Shown piece by piece: positions 33,604 to 44,700 of a stretch of 64,000 bases of DNA; position 1 is the first letter of the stretch; each line of letters opens with the position of its first letter. Under the pieces are notes generated by a model that searched no databases, had not been told where the DNA came from, and was given only the letters and a program-made list of their open reading frames with translations. This DNA is from Anthopleura xanthogrammica (lineage: Eukaryota > Cnidaria > Anthozoa > Actiniaria > Actiniidae): positions 7,126,746 through 7,190,745 of the forward strand of contig OZ025222.1 in the NCBI GenBank assembly GCA_964019055.1, written 5' to 3'. The position numbers and the translations under genes were made by a program.

Positions 33604-33747
33604 TATAGACCCCTTGCAGCACGTCAGAATACATGCAGCTCAGTTGGGAGGAAAAAACAATAGGTTCCAATTCTCAGGAAATTGAAATTCTTCTGTTTTG
33701 TCCTCCAAATCATTGAGCTGCTTTGACGTCATGTGCAAGGGGTATAT
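33604..33747. mobile_element. MITE, 'GCAGCTCAATTTGGAGGACAA' family
   Basis: It starts 'tagaccccttgcagcacgtc' and ends 'gacgtcatgtgcaaggggta', with central mirrored 'caataggttccaattctcag' / 'gaaattgaaattcttctg'. Confidence 0.7.
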
Positions 33748-35060
33748 ACTTACTAAGACACTGAGAACAGTGAGAAGATTACAAGGAAAAGCATGAAAAC
33801 ATGATCGAGAACCAGACATCATCCATAATCTTTTAGACACGTGACCGGTATTGACCAAGTACTTCAGTTGCATTAATGACATTAATAACCGGAAGTGCGG
33901 TTTATAGATTAGTAATATACTCGTTCAACCACGAGGCATGTAGTCGTCTTGTGCATGACCAACCTCGAGTGTCCAGTCTATTTTGCACTCAGCTATTCGA
34001 ATACTGAGAGAACTGGTCTAATAGAGGTGCATCGAGTTGACTTCTGTTAACTTAAATGACCCAGGATGACACAGGTAAGATTGGGATCACGAAATACGAT
34101 TGTTTTTTCAAGATAGCAAACAAAGTGACAAGATGCAGAATTTGACCGAAAAAAAAATTAGGCTTACTTGGTACTCATGATATTGATGTTCCAAGAGGCT
34201 AGCCATCAAGTCTCTGATAACCCTCATTACCGGATTCCGGTTCAATAGACAATAAAAAAAAGTTGTAGAATGATACTTTGATAGTTGTAGGGAAGACATG
34301 TACTTTATTTGGCTGGATTATCTTATTATCCAACTAATTCTCGAGGACCGATTCTCGAACTCAATCTAGTTAGGTGTACATCGTATTACTTGTCAAAATA
34401 GATATTTCCTCTAAGTTCCATTGTCATTTTTAATGCGGTATATTTTTTGTTGACTTGTTGAAGTATAAAGATTGCACTATAAATATAATGCTTCTTATCT
34501 GTGAATAGTTAAGCAATGGTCCATATTTATCGTGCGTATATCCAGTTCTGGAAGCACGAGAACAGCGTAAGAGATGCTCGAGGCCGCCGTTCATAGAAAA
34601 TTAGCCAATCGGAGCGCGCGTTATATTTTGACTATGTTATAAAACAAAATAGTCGAAGGGTGAATGGGGACTGCACGACCAGTTTTAACTATATATAAAA
34701 TATCATATCAATTCCAATTTTGAATGGATGGAAGGATGGATGGGACAATAAACATTTTTTAGCATAATATAATTGTCTATAAAAATGCAAGTTAGAAAAA
34801 AATAAATCGGAAATTTTCGTTAAAACTAAAAAGAAAAGAGACTTACAAAAGGATTATTACATTAGGATTATATTAAGGATTATTTATTAAAACATGCCCG
34901 GAAGAACGCAATTGCAAATTCTCTCAATTCTTTCAAAACCAACCCAAGTTAACTAAACATAACATTGGCTTGCTACCAAATAGTGACCAGCAGGTCAAGA
35001 AAGTGTTTTTTGAAAAATTATCATTAGAGTCAATTACCCAGTTATGACGAAATCTGGCAT

Positions 35061-35265
35061 AGACCACATTTGCTTGGGCGTAATGTTTTCCCGCTTCAGA
35101 TCAAGTGTCATTTTCTAGAGTATCATTTCTTTATCTTTGTATTGCGCATGAGAAGACACATGAATATGGATACAACTCAAAAAAAAAAGAATCTTATTCT
35201 CAAGAGAATGACTCCTGGTCTGAGATAGGAAAACGATACGACAAGCTAAAAAAAGCTAAAAAGTT
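35061..35265. mobile_element. MITE, 'TAGCTTGGGC' family, copy 2
   Basis: 'tgcttgggcgtaatgttttc' ... 'acacatgaatatgga.acaactc' ... 'agaatgactcctggtctgag' follow the same order as the copy at 42907-43110. The right end is degraded. Confidence 0.6.
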
Positions 35266-35976
35266 TTATTTTATCTACAATCACGAACTTGCCAACATCC
35301 CAGCCCTCTTGGGGACGTATAGACCAATTAGCAAACACTGATTGAGATAAGCTATCTTCCTGGAAACCTGTTAGACAATCGTTTGACCTGCACTATTTAT
35401 TCGCAATTAAAAAAAAGCAAGCTAAGTTATACCTATTATGACTAACTTCGCATTCTTGCTGACCTTGTCAATGGAAGATAGATGCATACCGAGAATATGA
35501 GTCGTTCACGGAGCCAGCTAATTGACTATAAAAACCTCCTCAAAGATTAAAAATATGGGTGTTGGAAGAAAGTCAAACAGCGGCTGCTATCTTAAGCACT
35601 AGTTTAGGACAGTTGTTTTCTATTTTTTTTTATCCTAGGATAAATTTTGTATATTTAACAAGAAAGTATGTCGTACTTCATACTCTCTTGATATTTAATT
35701 ATTGTGCATATGTTTTTAATCATATGTGGGCGGGCAAAAGTTAAGATATCATGTATATATATCCAAGCCTTATAACATGCCATAATGCCATTCAATGATG
35801 AGTAAACAGTGATCGGTTATTTGGGGATTTTGCACCAACGCACCGTTTCAATAGTTCTAATCCCAATATAATGAATATTATGTCAGTTCATAGACAAACA
35901 TCGTGGGCATCCAAACGTCTTCGGGTATAATATAAGTATATACTAAATCATCCTTGTGGCTTTTACTCAAATGTCT

Positions 35977-36100
35977 TAGGCTCAGTTCAAACGTCGATCT
36001 TCTCATGAGCCGAACCTAATGACATCAAAGAACACCGCCTTTTTATCCATTTTTTCAATGCGTTTGGCTGGTGAAAAGATCGACGTTTGAACTTGGCATA
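35977..36100. mobile_element. MITE with AGGCTCAGTTCAAACGTCGAT terminus
   Basis: The left end 'aggctcagttcaaacgtcga' is mirrored by 'tcgacgtttgaacttggca', with 'tcatgagccgaacctaatga' next to it. A relative is at 50849-50979. Confidence 0.65.
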
Positions 36101-36760
36101 AATCAGTATTTCTTAGTACGAATTCTAAAAATTGTTAAAGGGAACGGGCGGTGTCTAAAATGTGTAAGCTTTGAATTTTAGCAAGCCAAGCAAGGAGAAC
36201 GCCAGTAAGTCGCAAAGGGCTTTTGACAGTTATTCCTGCATGGAATAGCATACAATTTATCAAACATTCATTACTTAAAGCTCCTCCCGTCTGCCAGAAT
36301 TGCCCTATAACACTATGACGTCACATCCAAACAATTTATTGTTTTAACGAATCGAATTTTATTGAATCATGGTCGCCAGAGGGGGCAAAATAGCAGCAAA
36401 ACAAATTAAATTCGGTTTATGATATACTGGAAAGCGAGAGCAGCTAAATATTACACTCAATATTCCGAACGCAATAACAGTTAGCCTAATATTTCTATTA
36501 TTTTTGTCTATGTTAACAAGCTGTGACGTCATAGTGAAATAGGGCAATTGGATCTTAAAATAGTCTTGCCGCGACATGGCAAGTTAGAAAGGGCGTCATA
36601 GAAGTACCGGTATGTAAATAATCCCCGCCAACAGAAGAAACATCATGACCAGGTCAAATCCTTGCGGCACAGCATGTGTCCACGTGTTCTAAAAATACCA
36701 AACTTTACGAGACTAGCAACTATATTTACCACCGATCTGTGAGTCAGAAATTATGTTAAA

Positions 36761-36920
36761 GAGGCTTTGCACCATCACATGGTGGCAGCCATGACACAAG
36801 GCAGGAACAATTGAAGCTGGTGTAATCTGATTTCGTGAGAAAGAATTCAGTTTCCCAGGGTGAAAGGCTGTATTGCTGTGCCTCCTGTCATGGCTGCCAT
36901 CGCGTGATAGCGCAAAGCGT
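36761..36920. mobile_element. MITE with GCACCATCACGTGATGGCAGCCATGACA termini, copy 1
   Basis: 'tttgcaccatcacatggtgg'-'cagccatgacac' is mirrored by 'gtcatggctgccatcgcgtg'-'atagcgcaaag'. The sister copy is at 44157-44312, where the arms are better preserved. Confidence 0.7.
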
Positions 36921-38009
36921 TTATTAAGTACATCTAGACACACTAGGTCTTTCGGAGCTCATTAACTTGCGAACCACGATGGATGATTTCTTAGGGCTAA
37001 AATACCAAACTCTGTGAGCCCTCCACGATAGATAGTGCATACCGACCGGGTCATAATTAAAACGTGAAAAATGCATTCATTTGTACAAACATAACTGTTG
37101 CCACACGCAGATACACGAGAGGGTGGTAACCTCGTATTCTGTTAGGCCGCGGTCTGTTCTGACCAGTATTGGTGGTTTCACTTTTCTCAGTTAGTGAATG
37201 ATATTTTGTGTCAGCAAGGATTCGATCAAGTCTCTTGTGATTAAGGTAAACTCAGTCGTGGTATTTATGATATTATCTAATATATATCAGAATTACTGAA
37301 TGTTAGGCTTACTTATTTAAAAGGTAGTGAAATTAGAGTAAAGTGTACAGCACAGTACAGTACAGTAAAGCTAGAGTACAGATGAGTACAGTAGAGTAGA
37401 GTGCAATCAAGAGAGCATACATAACAATAGAGTAGTACAGTAGAATACGTTACAGTAGAGTAGAGTACAATAGAGTAGAAGAAACCATGCGATAAACATA
37501 GGTCTTTTCTGAGTTCGATATACTAACTGCATCAGTCAGTCCTAGCTTCGGTACCATGTAATGTATGATGAACAAAAGATGTTCGTACGGACCAAAAACG
37601 GCACCATGTTTGCTGCCTCAGAAGAAAAGTATTACATCAACAGGAGAAAACAAGGAAAAGCTCTACTGAGATGTACAGCATGATGGAGTATCAAACCCAC
37701 CGGAGAGAGAAAGCACAAATATGATTTCTTTGATCAGTTTGGCGGCGCTCTTCCCTGTAAAGTTTCATGGGATTTCATGTTGGTCAAGTCTTTTAAGAAA
37801 GTATCTGCAGTTTAGTGTCTCGGCAATTTGTAACATTATTTGTTTTAGGCAACAAACAGTTTTACCATTCACTGAGCTACCGGGGTCAATTAATTCATGG
37901 GATTGTAAATCTGATACAAACTTGATGAATACGTTTCCAGCATGACAAAGTCTAGATTAAATATATAAATAGGATTTAGCAGTGGCTCCTCTACAGAAGT
38001 AGCTATTCG

Positions 38010-38212
38010 TCCACTGTTTATATTCCAATTGGAATTTAGAAGTTGATTTTACGGAAGTAGGAAAACCGGAGAACCCGGAGAAAAACCCTCGAAGCACAGG
38101 AGAGAACCAACTAGAAACTCTACTCACATACAACACTGAACTCGGCGGGACTCGTACTCGGGTCGCCTTGGTGAGAGGCGAGCACTCTCACCGCTACGCC
38201 ACCCGTGCTTCC
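38010..38212 (-). mobile_element. tRNA-derived SINE, full length
   Basis: On the minus strand the head begins 'aagcacgggtggcgtagcgg' (A box) and has a changed B box (gagtacgagtcccg). The body includes 'gagagtgctcgcctctcacc', 'ttggttctctcctgtgcttc' and 'gggttttt', ending near 'ctaaattccaattgg'. It shares its whole plan with 50545-50720 and 1665-1880. Confidence 0.8.
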
Positions 38213-38710
38213 CATCAAAAATGATAGATAATCTCTTCTCGTTACAAACTCAACGTACCCAATACGCAGGGTAACAGGGTAGCAGTAGCACCGCACGTCA
38301 ATGAGGCGTTGCTTATTAGTCAACCTCACCGTATGGCTCAAATAGATAAGATGACAGTTCATTTTCTTATATTTGCCCTTCGCTTTTTCCATGTGGGATG
38401 CGCCAAAGCATTGAAAATGACGTAATTATAACTACGTATACTCACCAAAACAGTGTCTAATAACTTTCTATTCGAAGTCTATGAGTGCCAGCGACGCCAA
38501 GAACATCTAGGTTTTTTCTCCTTCACGCGTTGCTGCTAAAGGAGATATCTGGCACTAGTGTGCTTTTGATACTATTAATATATATTATCATACATTATTT
38601 TCACTAACCATCTCGCTTCTGATTGTCCGAGTACTTGACATGATAAATTTATCATCTGATTTTTCCAGCAGATAGTTATTGATTTTCAATTTTCATTTTT
38701 TTCCCCTCAG

Positions 38711-41700
38711 ATATGAGTGCTGCGGGCTTACTAGCGACGTCGCTCTTTTTGGCAAGCTGTTTTCTATTAAATGCGGATGCACAAAGTACAGATCCAACAT
38801 GTGAGCCATGTGCTTTCTTAAAATGCAAAGATGGCCAAAACTGTACCCAAGAACCTGTCGTTAAGTGCCCCCCTTTAGGGATCTGTAGGGGGAAAATTGT
38901 CAAAGATAGTTGTGGGTGCTGTGACATATGCGTGACAACTATTGGACATAAATGTCGTGACGATCACGAGCCATACAAGGAGCAAGTCTGTGGTACAGGT
39001 CTCCGATGTGTTCAAGTGGAGGAGTCGTTGTCAGGGTTTGAAGTCGGAATCGGAAAACGTCGATCATGCAGATGTGAGAAAGGTGAGATATTGAAGTACT
39101 GACTCCAGCAATAGATCCTTTTAGCTTGAACGTAAGATGATTTGTCTCAGTTCTACCCATATTATTCATGTGTCAAACAAAGAAGTGACACTCTAGAGAA
39201 TGACACAGGGTCTGAAATTGGAAAACATTGTGCCCTAACTAGCAAGAACTTTATTGGTCTAAGACCTGGTCTAAGACTTATCCCTTGTCTGTCTTTCATT
39301 CTGCAGTATGTCTTTCTAACTGTATCTACTAAAACAAATCTGTCGATCAGCTGAAAGTTCTATTCCCATGTTCTTACCCTGACCAATAGACCATTTTCAC
39401 GTGACGTCAAAGCAGCTCTATTTGAAGGACAAAACAAAAGAATTCCAATCTCCTGAGAATTTGAACCTATTGTTTGTTCTCCAAATTGAGCTGCATTCCG
39501 ACGTGCTGCAAGGGGGTTTGAAGGGTTGAAGGCGTTTTCTCCACAGAAACCAGGGGTTGTCTTGAACCTGTGAACAAAAGAATTGGAACCTAGTGCTTTG
39601 TCTTCCAAGTTGAGCTGCATTCCGACATGCTCCAACGGGTCTATATACGATAGAAATTTATTTGTTAACTGAAGGCGTTTTCTCCACAGAAACCAGAGGC
39701 TGTCTTGATCCTGTAAACAAAAAAAGCTATCAGCCCGGAGAGATCTGGACGCGAGGAGATTTTGCATGCGAGGTATGCGTCTGTAATTCTAATGGTCAGC
39801 CGAAATGTTCATCTTTGCGATGCAGGAAAACCACGTGTTCTGACGTCAAGAGAGTGGAAGACAGATGTTGTGCATTCTGTATGAGAGATGACTGGAGCAA
39901 AGGTTTGTTGGGCTACATCTGAAAATTCAATTCAATTTATTTTTTGATATATAATAGTCACCTTCATAGTTCCCTGCGCCAACTCGAAATGTAGCCATGC
40001 CTTTGCGTCGAGATATGAGTTGACCTTGCAATAGTAGAGACGTAAAGAACTGTCATAGGTGTGAAAAAGCTTTCTTCGCAAGATCATGTCATTCTCATGG
40101 CGCAGGGAACTGTGAAGGGGCCTATTATATTTGGATATTATGGCTTCCCTAGGTTAATGTTTCTCATTCTTCGTTTTCATTGCGGCCATGTTGATGGCAT
40201 TTCAAAAGATATTTTTCTTTGTTACCACCATTATGACTGCCACATGCATTTTGACTCTTTTGAGACTAGTTGAACAGTCTGTAGAAACAGGAAAGGAAGA
40301 GGCCACCACTAGTTTTGTGCTATATTTTAAAGAAAAGCTCCAATCAATGTTGCAAGCGTTCAGCTGGTGGTTGTACCATTAATTTTCTTTTAAATGCATC
40401 TTTCATTCAGACATTCCTTCTTAAAACTAAAATCTTATATACTGTGAAACTAAAGACTCATATGGTTTAGGGCAATCACCCTAAACCTCTTCAAAACTCT
40501 TACCTCGCCCGATATTTTGTTTCCCTCTTAGTAAAGTTAGTGTATTGTATGACGGTTATGACTCCAAGAATAGAAAACAAATAGAATGAGGTATTTTTTA
40601 TCAGTCGAGACTTTGAGCTCATTAAACTTTGACTTGCGCCAAGTTGCACTCGTGGTATCATTTATACTGGAAGGTGCTCGACATCAGATTGGGCGGTGGT
40701 GACGGAGAGCGAGCTAGAGGCGCACGAGATCCGGTAAGAAGGCGAGGGAGCGCTAGGAAGTTCTAAGAAAATTTTTAGTTACAGTTATTTGAAGTCGCTA
40801 TGTCGTTACATGTATCTTCTTTAGGATGTGAATATGACGGATCGACGTATTTTGAGGGAGAGATGATTACCCTTCAAGATAAAAGATCCATTTGGTAAGT
40901 AAATCAATTTATCTTGGTATAAAGTTATTGCCTTTAATTACAATATCTTGTCACAGGGAGCCCACAGGCACTGGTAGAATCAGTGATTAGAATAAAATCT
41001 ATCATGCGTAAATGCACGTGCTAGCTTTCGCACGAGCTTTTCAAGTCTGAATAAATTATCAGCTGCTAACGTTGCTAGCGTAGAATATAATGACAAGGGA
41101 TGAAACTCCAAGAATTTTTCGTTCTATCTGCGCCACGAGTAAGGGGGGACGGAAGCGGAAATGAACAATAGCACCGGAAATGAGCGTCTTCCGTTTAAAG
41201 GATAGCAGTAACAATGGAAGATGCAGTAACAATGAAATTCCTTCCAAACCGTTCGACGAAATTCAATGGTAACTCGCTGTTGTTTATCGTTAGATGTCTA
41301 GTTTATGCTGTACTAAGTCAGAGTAAAACATCATTAATTATTTGAATTTTCAGGCTTATCGATAATTACTCCCAAGTTAAGTGCCTGGGACGTTTACTTC
41401 TGTGAAGGCCGTACAAAATAAGTACGAGTGTGAATACTCTTCGGATAAGAAGAACTGTTTGTCTATTGATAATATAGGAAGAGCTATAAAAAAGCTTTTC
41501 CCGGAATTCGAATGCCAAAGAATACGTTCTAGAATAGCAACGACAGATGCTATGTTTACCGAAATTTATGTGAAAAGCATGAGGCTGGAGCCGGTCAAAC
41601 AACGTTAGAATGGAAAGACTTGGCCTTGCTATCCCCAAGATTTGAGTTTTCATTTGTGAAGATGAAAGAAGAGTATTGTGAGTTTTTAAATGCACAAAGC

Positions 41701-44700
41701 GACGAGACATGCGATGGCTATCCCGTCATACGCAGAGAAAGCTTATTAGAGTGCATTCAGTAAAAGCGTGAAACACTAATTACTAAATTGTGCAAAATAG
41801 TGCTAGTTGAACAAAAGAAAACAAAAGAATTAGCATAAAATAGTACAAAATAGTGGTACTAATGTTTCAGGCTTTTACTGAATGCACTCTATAGATGCAG
41901 AGAAAGTTATTATAGATGCAGAACGGAAGTAAAATCGTCGATTTTGATGACTACCTGTCAAATTTAGAAGACTCCATTTCCGCTTCCGTCCCCCCTTACT
42001 CGGGGCGCAGATAGAACGAAAACAAGATTTTAATTTGTTGCCATTTTTTGAAGACATAAGTCCATGCTGATTTTTTCTGTCAACACATAACGTTAGACAA
42101 ACTTTTCGAGTATCGGAATTTTGAGGTTTAAAGCTTAAAAGACATTTCATGATTTTTTAAAAGCAATTTTATTCGAGGGGTCCATTTGAAGTTTCATCCC
42201 TTGTCATTATATTCTACGCTAGCAACGTTAGCAGCTGATAATTTATTCAGACTTGAAGCTCGTGCGGGAGCTAGCACGTGCATTTACGCATGATAGATTT
42301 TATTCTAATCACTGATTCTACCAGTGCCTGTGGGCTCCCTGTGATCTTGTCCTAAAACCTCAAAAACAAGGAGTTAACGCTGCTAATTTTGCATAGCTAT
42401 TTTTTTGTTTTGATGCTGCATTCGATCCATCATGATAAAAGTTTCAAATCTCGTGTTGTTTTGAATAGACCCCTTACAGCGCGTCGGAATGCAGCTAAAT
42501 TTGAAAAACAAAAAAAATAGGTTCCAATTCTCAGGAGATCGATTTTTTGTTTGTTTTGTCCTCCAAATTGAGCTGCTTTGAAGTCATGTGAAAGATAAAA
42601 ACTATCTTATGTTTATATGCTCATTTTATTCATACTTTTTTTTCAGCACGTGTAAGAAGAAGAAATGGTCCTGCAACAGGGACCCACATCATGGATTCAC
42701 AGATATATCTGGTAGGATATGAATATACAAGCGCAAAAGATCAGCAGAGAAAAGTACCGGCTTACGTCTCAACAGAAATACACATCAGTTTTCCAACAAC
42801 AAGTTAAAATGCTTGTTATCAAAGTGCGAAGCTCATGCCATTACCCCCTCCTTATGTGCTTGTTAAAAACCTGTTATGTGAAATCGTTCTAGTGAGCAAG
42901 TATCCAATAAACCTTTTTAGCTTGGGCATGTGGTTTTCCCATTTCAGACCTCGGGTCATTCCCTGGAGTATTATTTCTTTGTTTAATGGTTGCGCATGAG
43001 ATGACACATGAATATGGAAACAACTCAAACAAAGAATATAATTCTCAACTGAGGGAATGACACCTGGTCTGGAATGGAAAAACATTAAGCCCAAGCTAAA
43101 AAGGTCTATCAAGCTAGCTGGTACGCTGAGAACCCAGTAGTTATGTTGTATCGTCTTTCTTATCACTCTTAGAGAAGCCTCAATGCATAGATGAAGTCAG
43201 AGACGAGCAAGTAAGAGTGTGGTCAGTGTGGTTACCAAGCGAGTGCTCCTATTGCCAATGTGGTAATGATGGACTTGGAAACTGCTCAATGGTAAACTGC
43301 GCAAACCCTCGTTGTGAAGATTCATTCAAGATGAAAGGAAGGTGTTGCCCCGTGTGTCCAGAAGACTTTCAAACAAGTAAGTCCACGTCTACATTTATAC
43401 AAAATACAAACCCTCGTTGTGAAAATTCCTTCAAGATAAATTAAAAAGGTGTGGCCTTGTGTGTCCAGAAGCCATTTACAAAAGTAGCCCGCAACTACAA
43501 TTACACTAACTTAGTCCTACTCTTAACTGATGTATACAGCTATTTCAAATAAGGTTGGCGAAGGCTGCATGTCTTACAAGCCCGAAATGCACTATGGGCG
43601 TGTGAATCCGTTCAACGAAAGGTCGCATCGATGTTGGATTTAACCAAACTTTGCCTGCACGTTTTTCCTGTATATTTTCTTCTTTATTGACATTTTTTAC
43701 ATATGAATATGATGCAACATACAAAAAGTAACATGCAGCATGGAAAAACCTTCACCTTTTTTGAAATAACTGTATCTAGAATATGGCATTTTTATTCCTT
43801 ATTGTCTTTGTGGGACGGCTTTTATGCAAGTCTACATCTACTGGTGCTGTGGACCTTGGTTGGACGGTGGATGGGTGGGGCTGTTAATTGGTTGGCTGCT
43901 TGCTTGCTTGCGGTTGTTTAACAAAGGTCTTAAGCCCAGACATTAATGAGTCATTTTATCATACGTATTGAAATGCCTTGTCTTCTTGCAACAGTGTGCA
44001 ACTACGATGGTGAGAAATACATGACAGGAGAGAAAACTGTTCTTCCAGATAGATGCACAATCTGGTAGGTAGGATGGGACACTTTATTTATTGTGCTAAA
44101 CCATGGAGTGTAGAAACAAGACCATGCAACAGGGTGCACTGGGCTAGCATGGCCAATAAAGGTTTTGCACCATCCCCTGATGGCAGCCATGACAGGACGC
44201 ACAACGATAGAGTCTTTTTTAACCTGGGAAACTGGATTCTTTCTCAGACTATACCAGATTCAATTGTTCTTGCCTCCTGTCATGGCTGCCATCACGTGAT
44301 GGTGCGAAGCTTCTACTACTGGCCGGCGGGGGGCGGGGGGGGGGGGGGGGTCGCTTGGTAACCCATACAAGAAATCTCCCCCCCCCCCCCATTATGAGCC
44401 TAATTTTTTAATTACACCCCCCCCCCCCACCAAAAAAAAAAACAATCCCCCGGCCATTGCTCTGCACGTTTCACTGAATAAGTATCCAATGTGACAGGGA
44501 TAAACTAACTGAGCTACTTTTCAATGATTTCTTAGTACTTGTGAGAACAGTAGATGGCAGTGCTCAAGTAAAGGATGTAAAGGCTCCAAGTTTCTTAGAG
44601 GTAAAGTCTATACAACATATATATGAATATCTCCAAATGTCGCGTGGAGACTGTTGATGATAAACATGAAAAACGAGGGCAGTTGTTACAAAGCACGACA

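Larger units (their letters stand above)
25388..38700. other. About 13 kb gene-poor, repeat-rich interval
   Basis: No multi-exon gene could be assembled here. The interval is dominated by hairpin elements (listed separately), a GAAA/GGAA-rich run at 30935-31005 and an old AGTAC/AGTAG microsatellite at 37330-37480. Two weak candidates for short coding exons are given separately (29218-29358 and 31302-31470). Confidence 0.45.

Noticed and set aside
41381..41608. RFX-family transcription factor gene
   Set aside because: The similarity is limited to a short stretch, the frame is only 75 codons and it sits inside a transposon remnant; kept only as a note there.
41059..42150. Minus-strand frames at 41059-41247 and 41875-42150
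   Set aside because: Both lie in the inverted repeats of the 1.4-kb transposon and have no recognisable protein feature.
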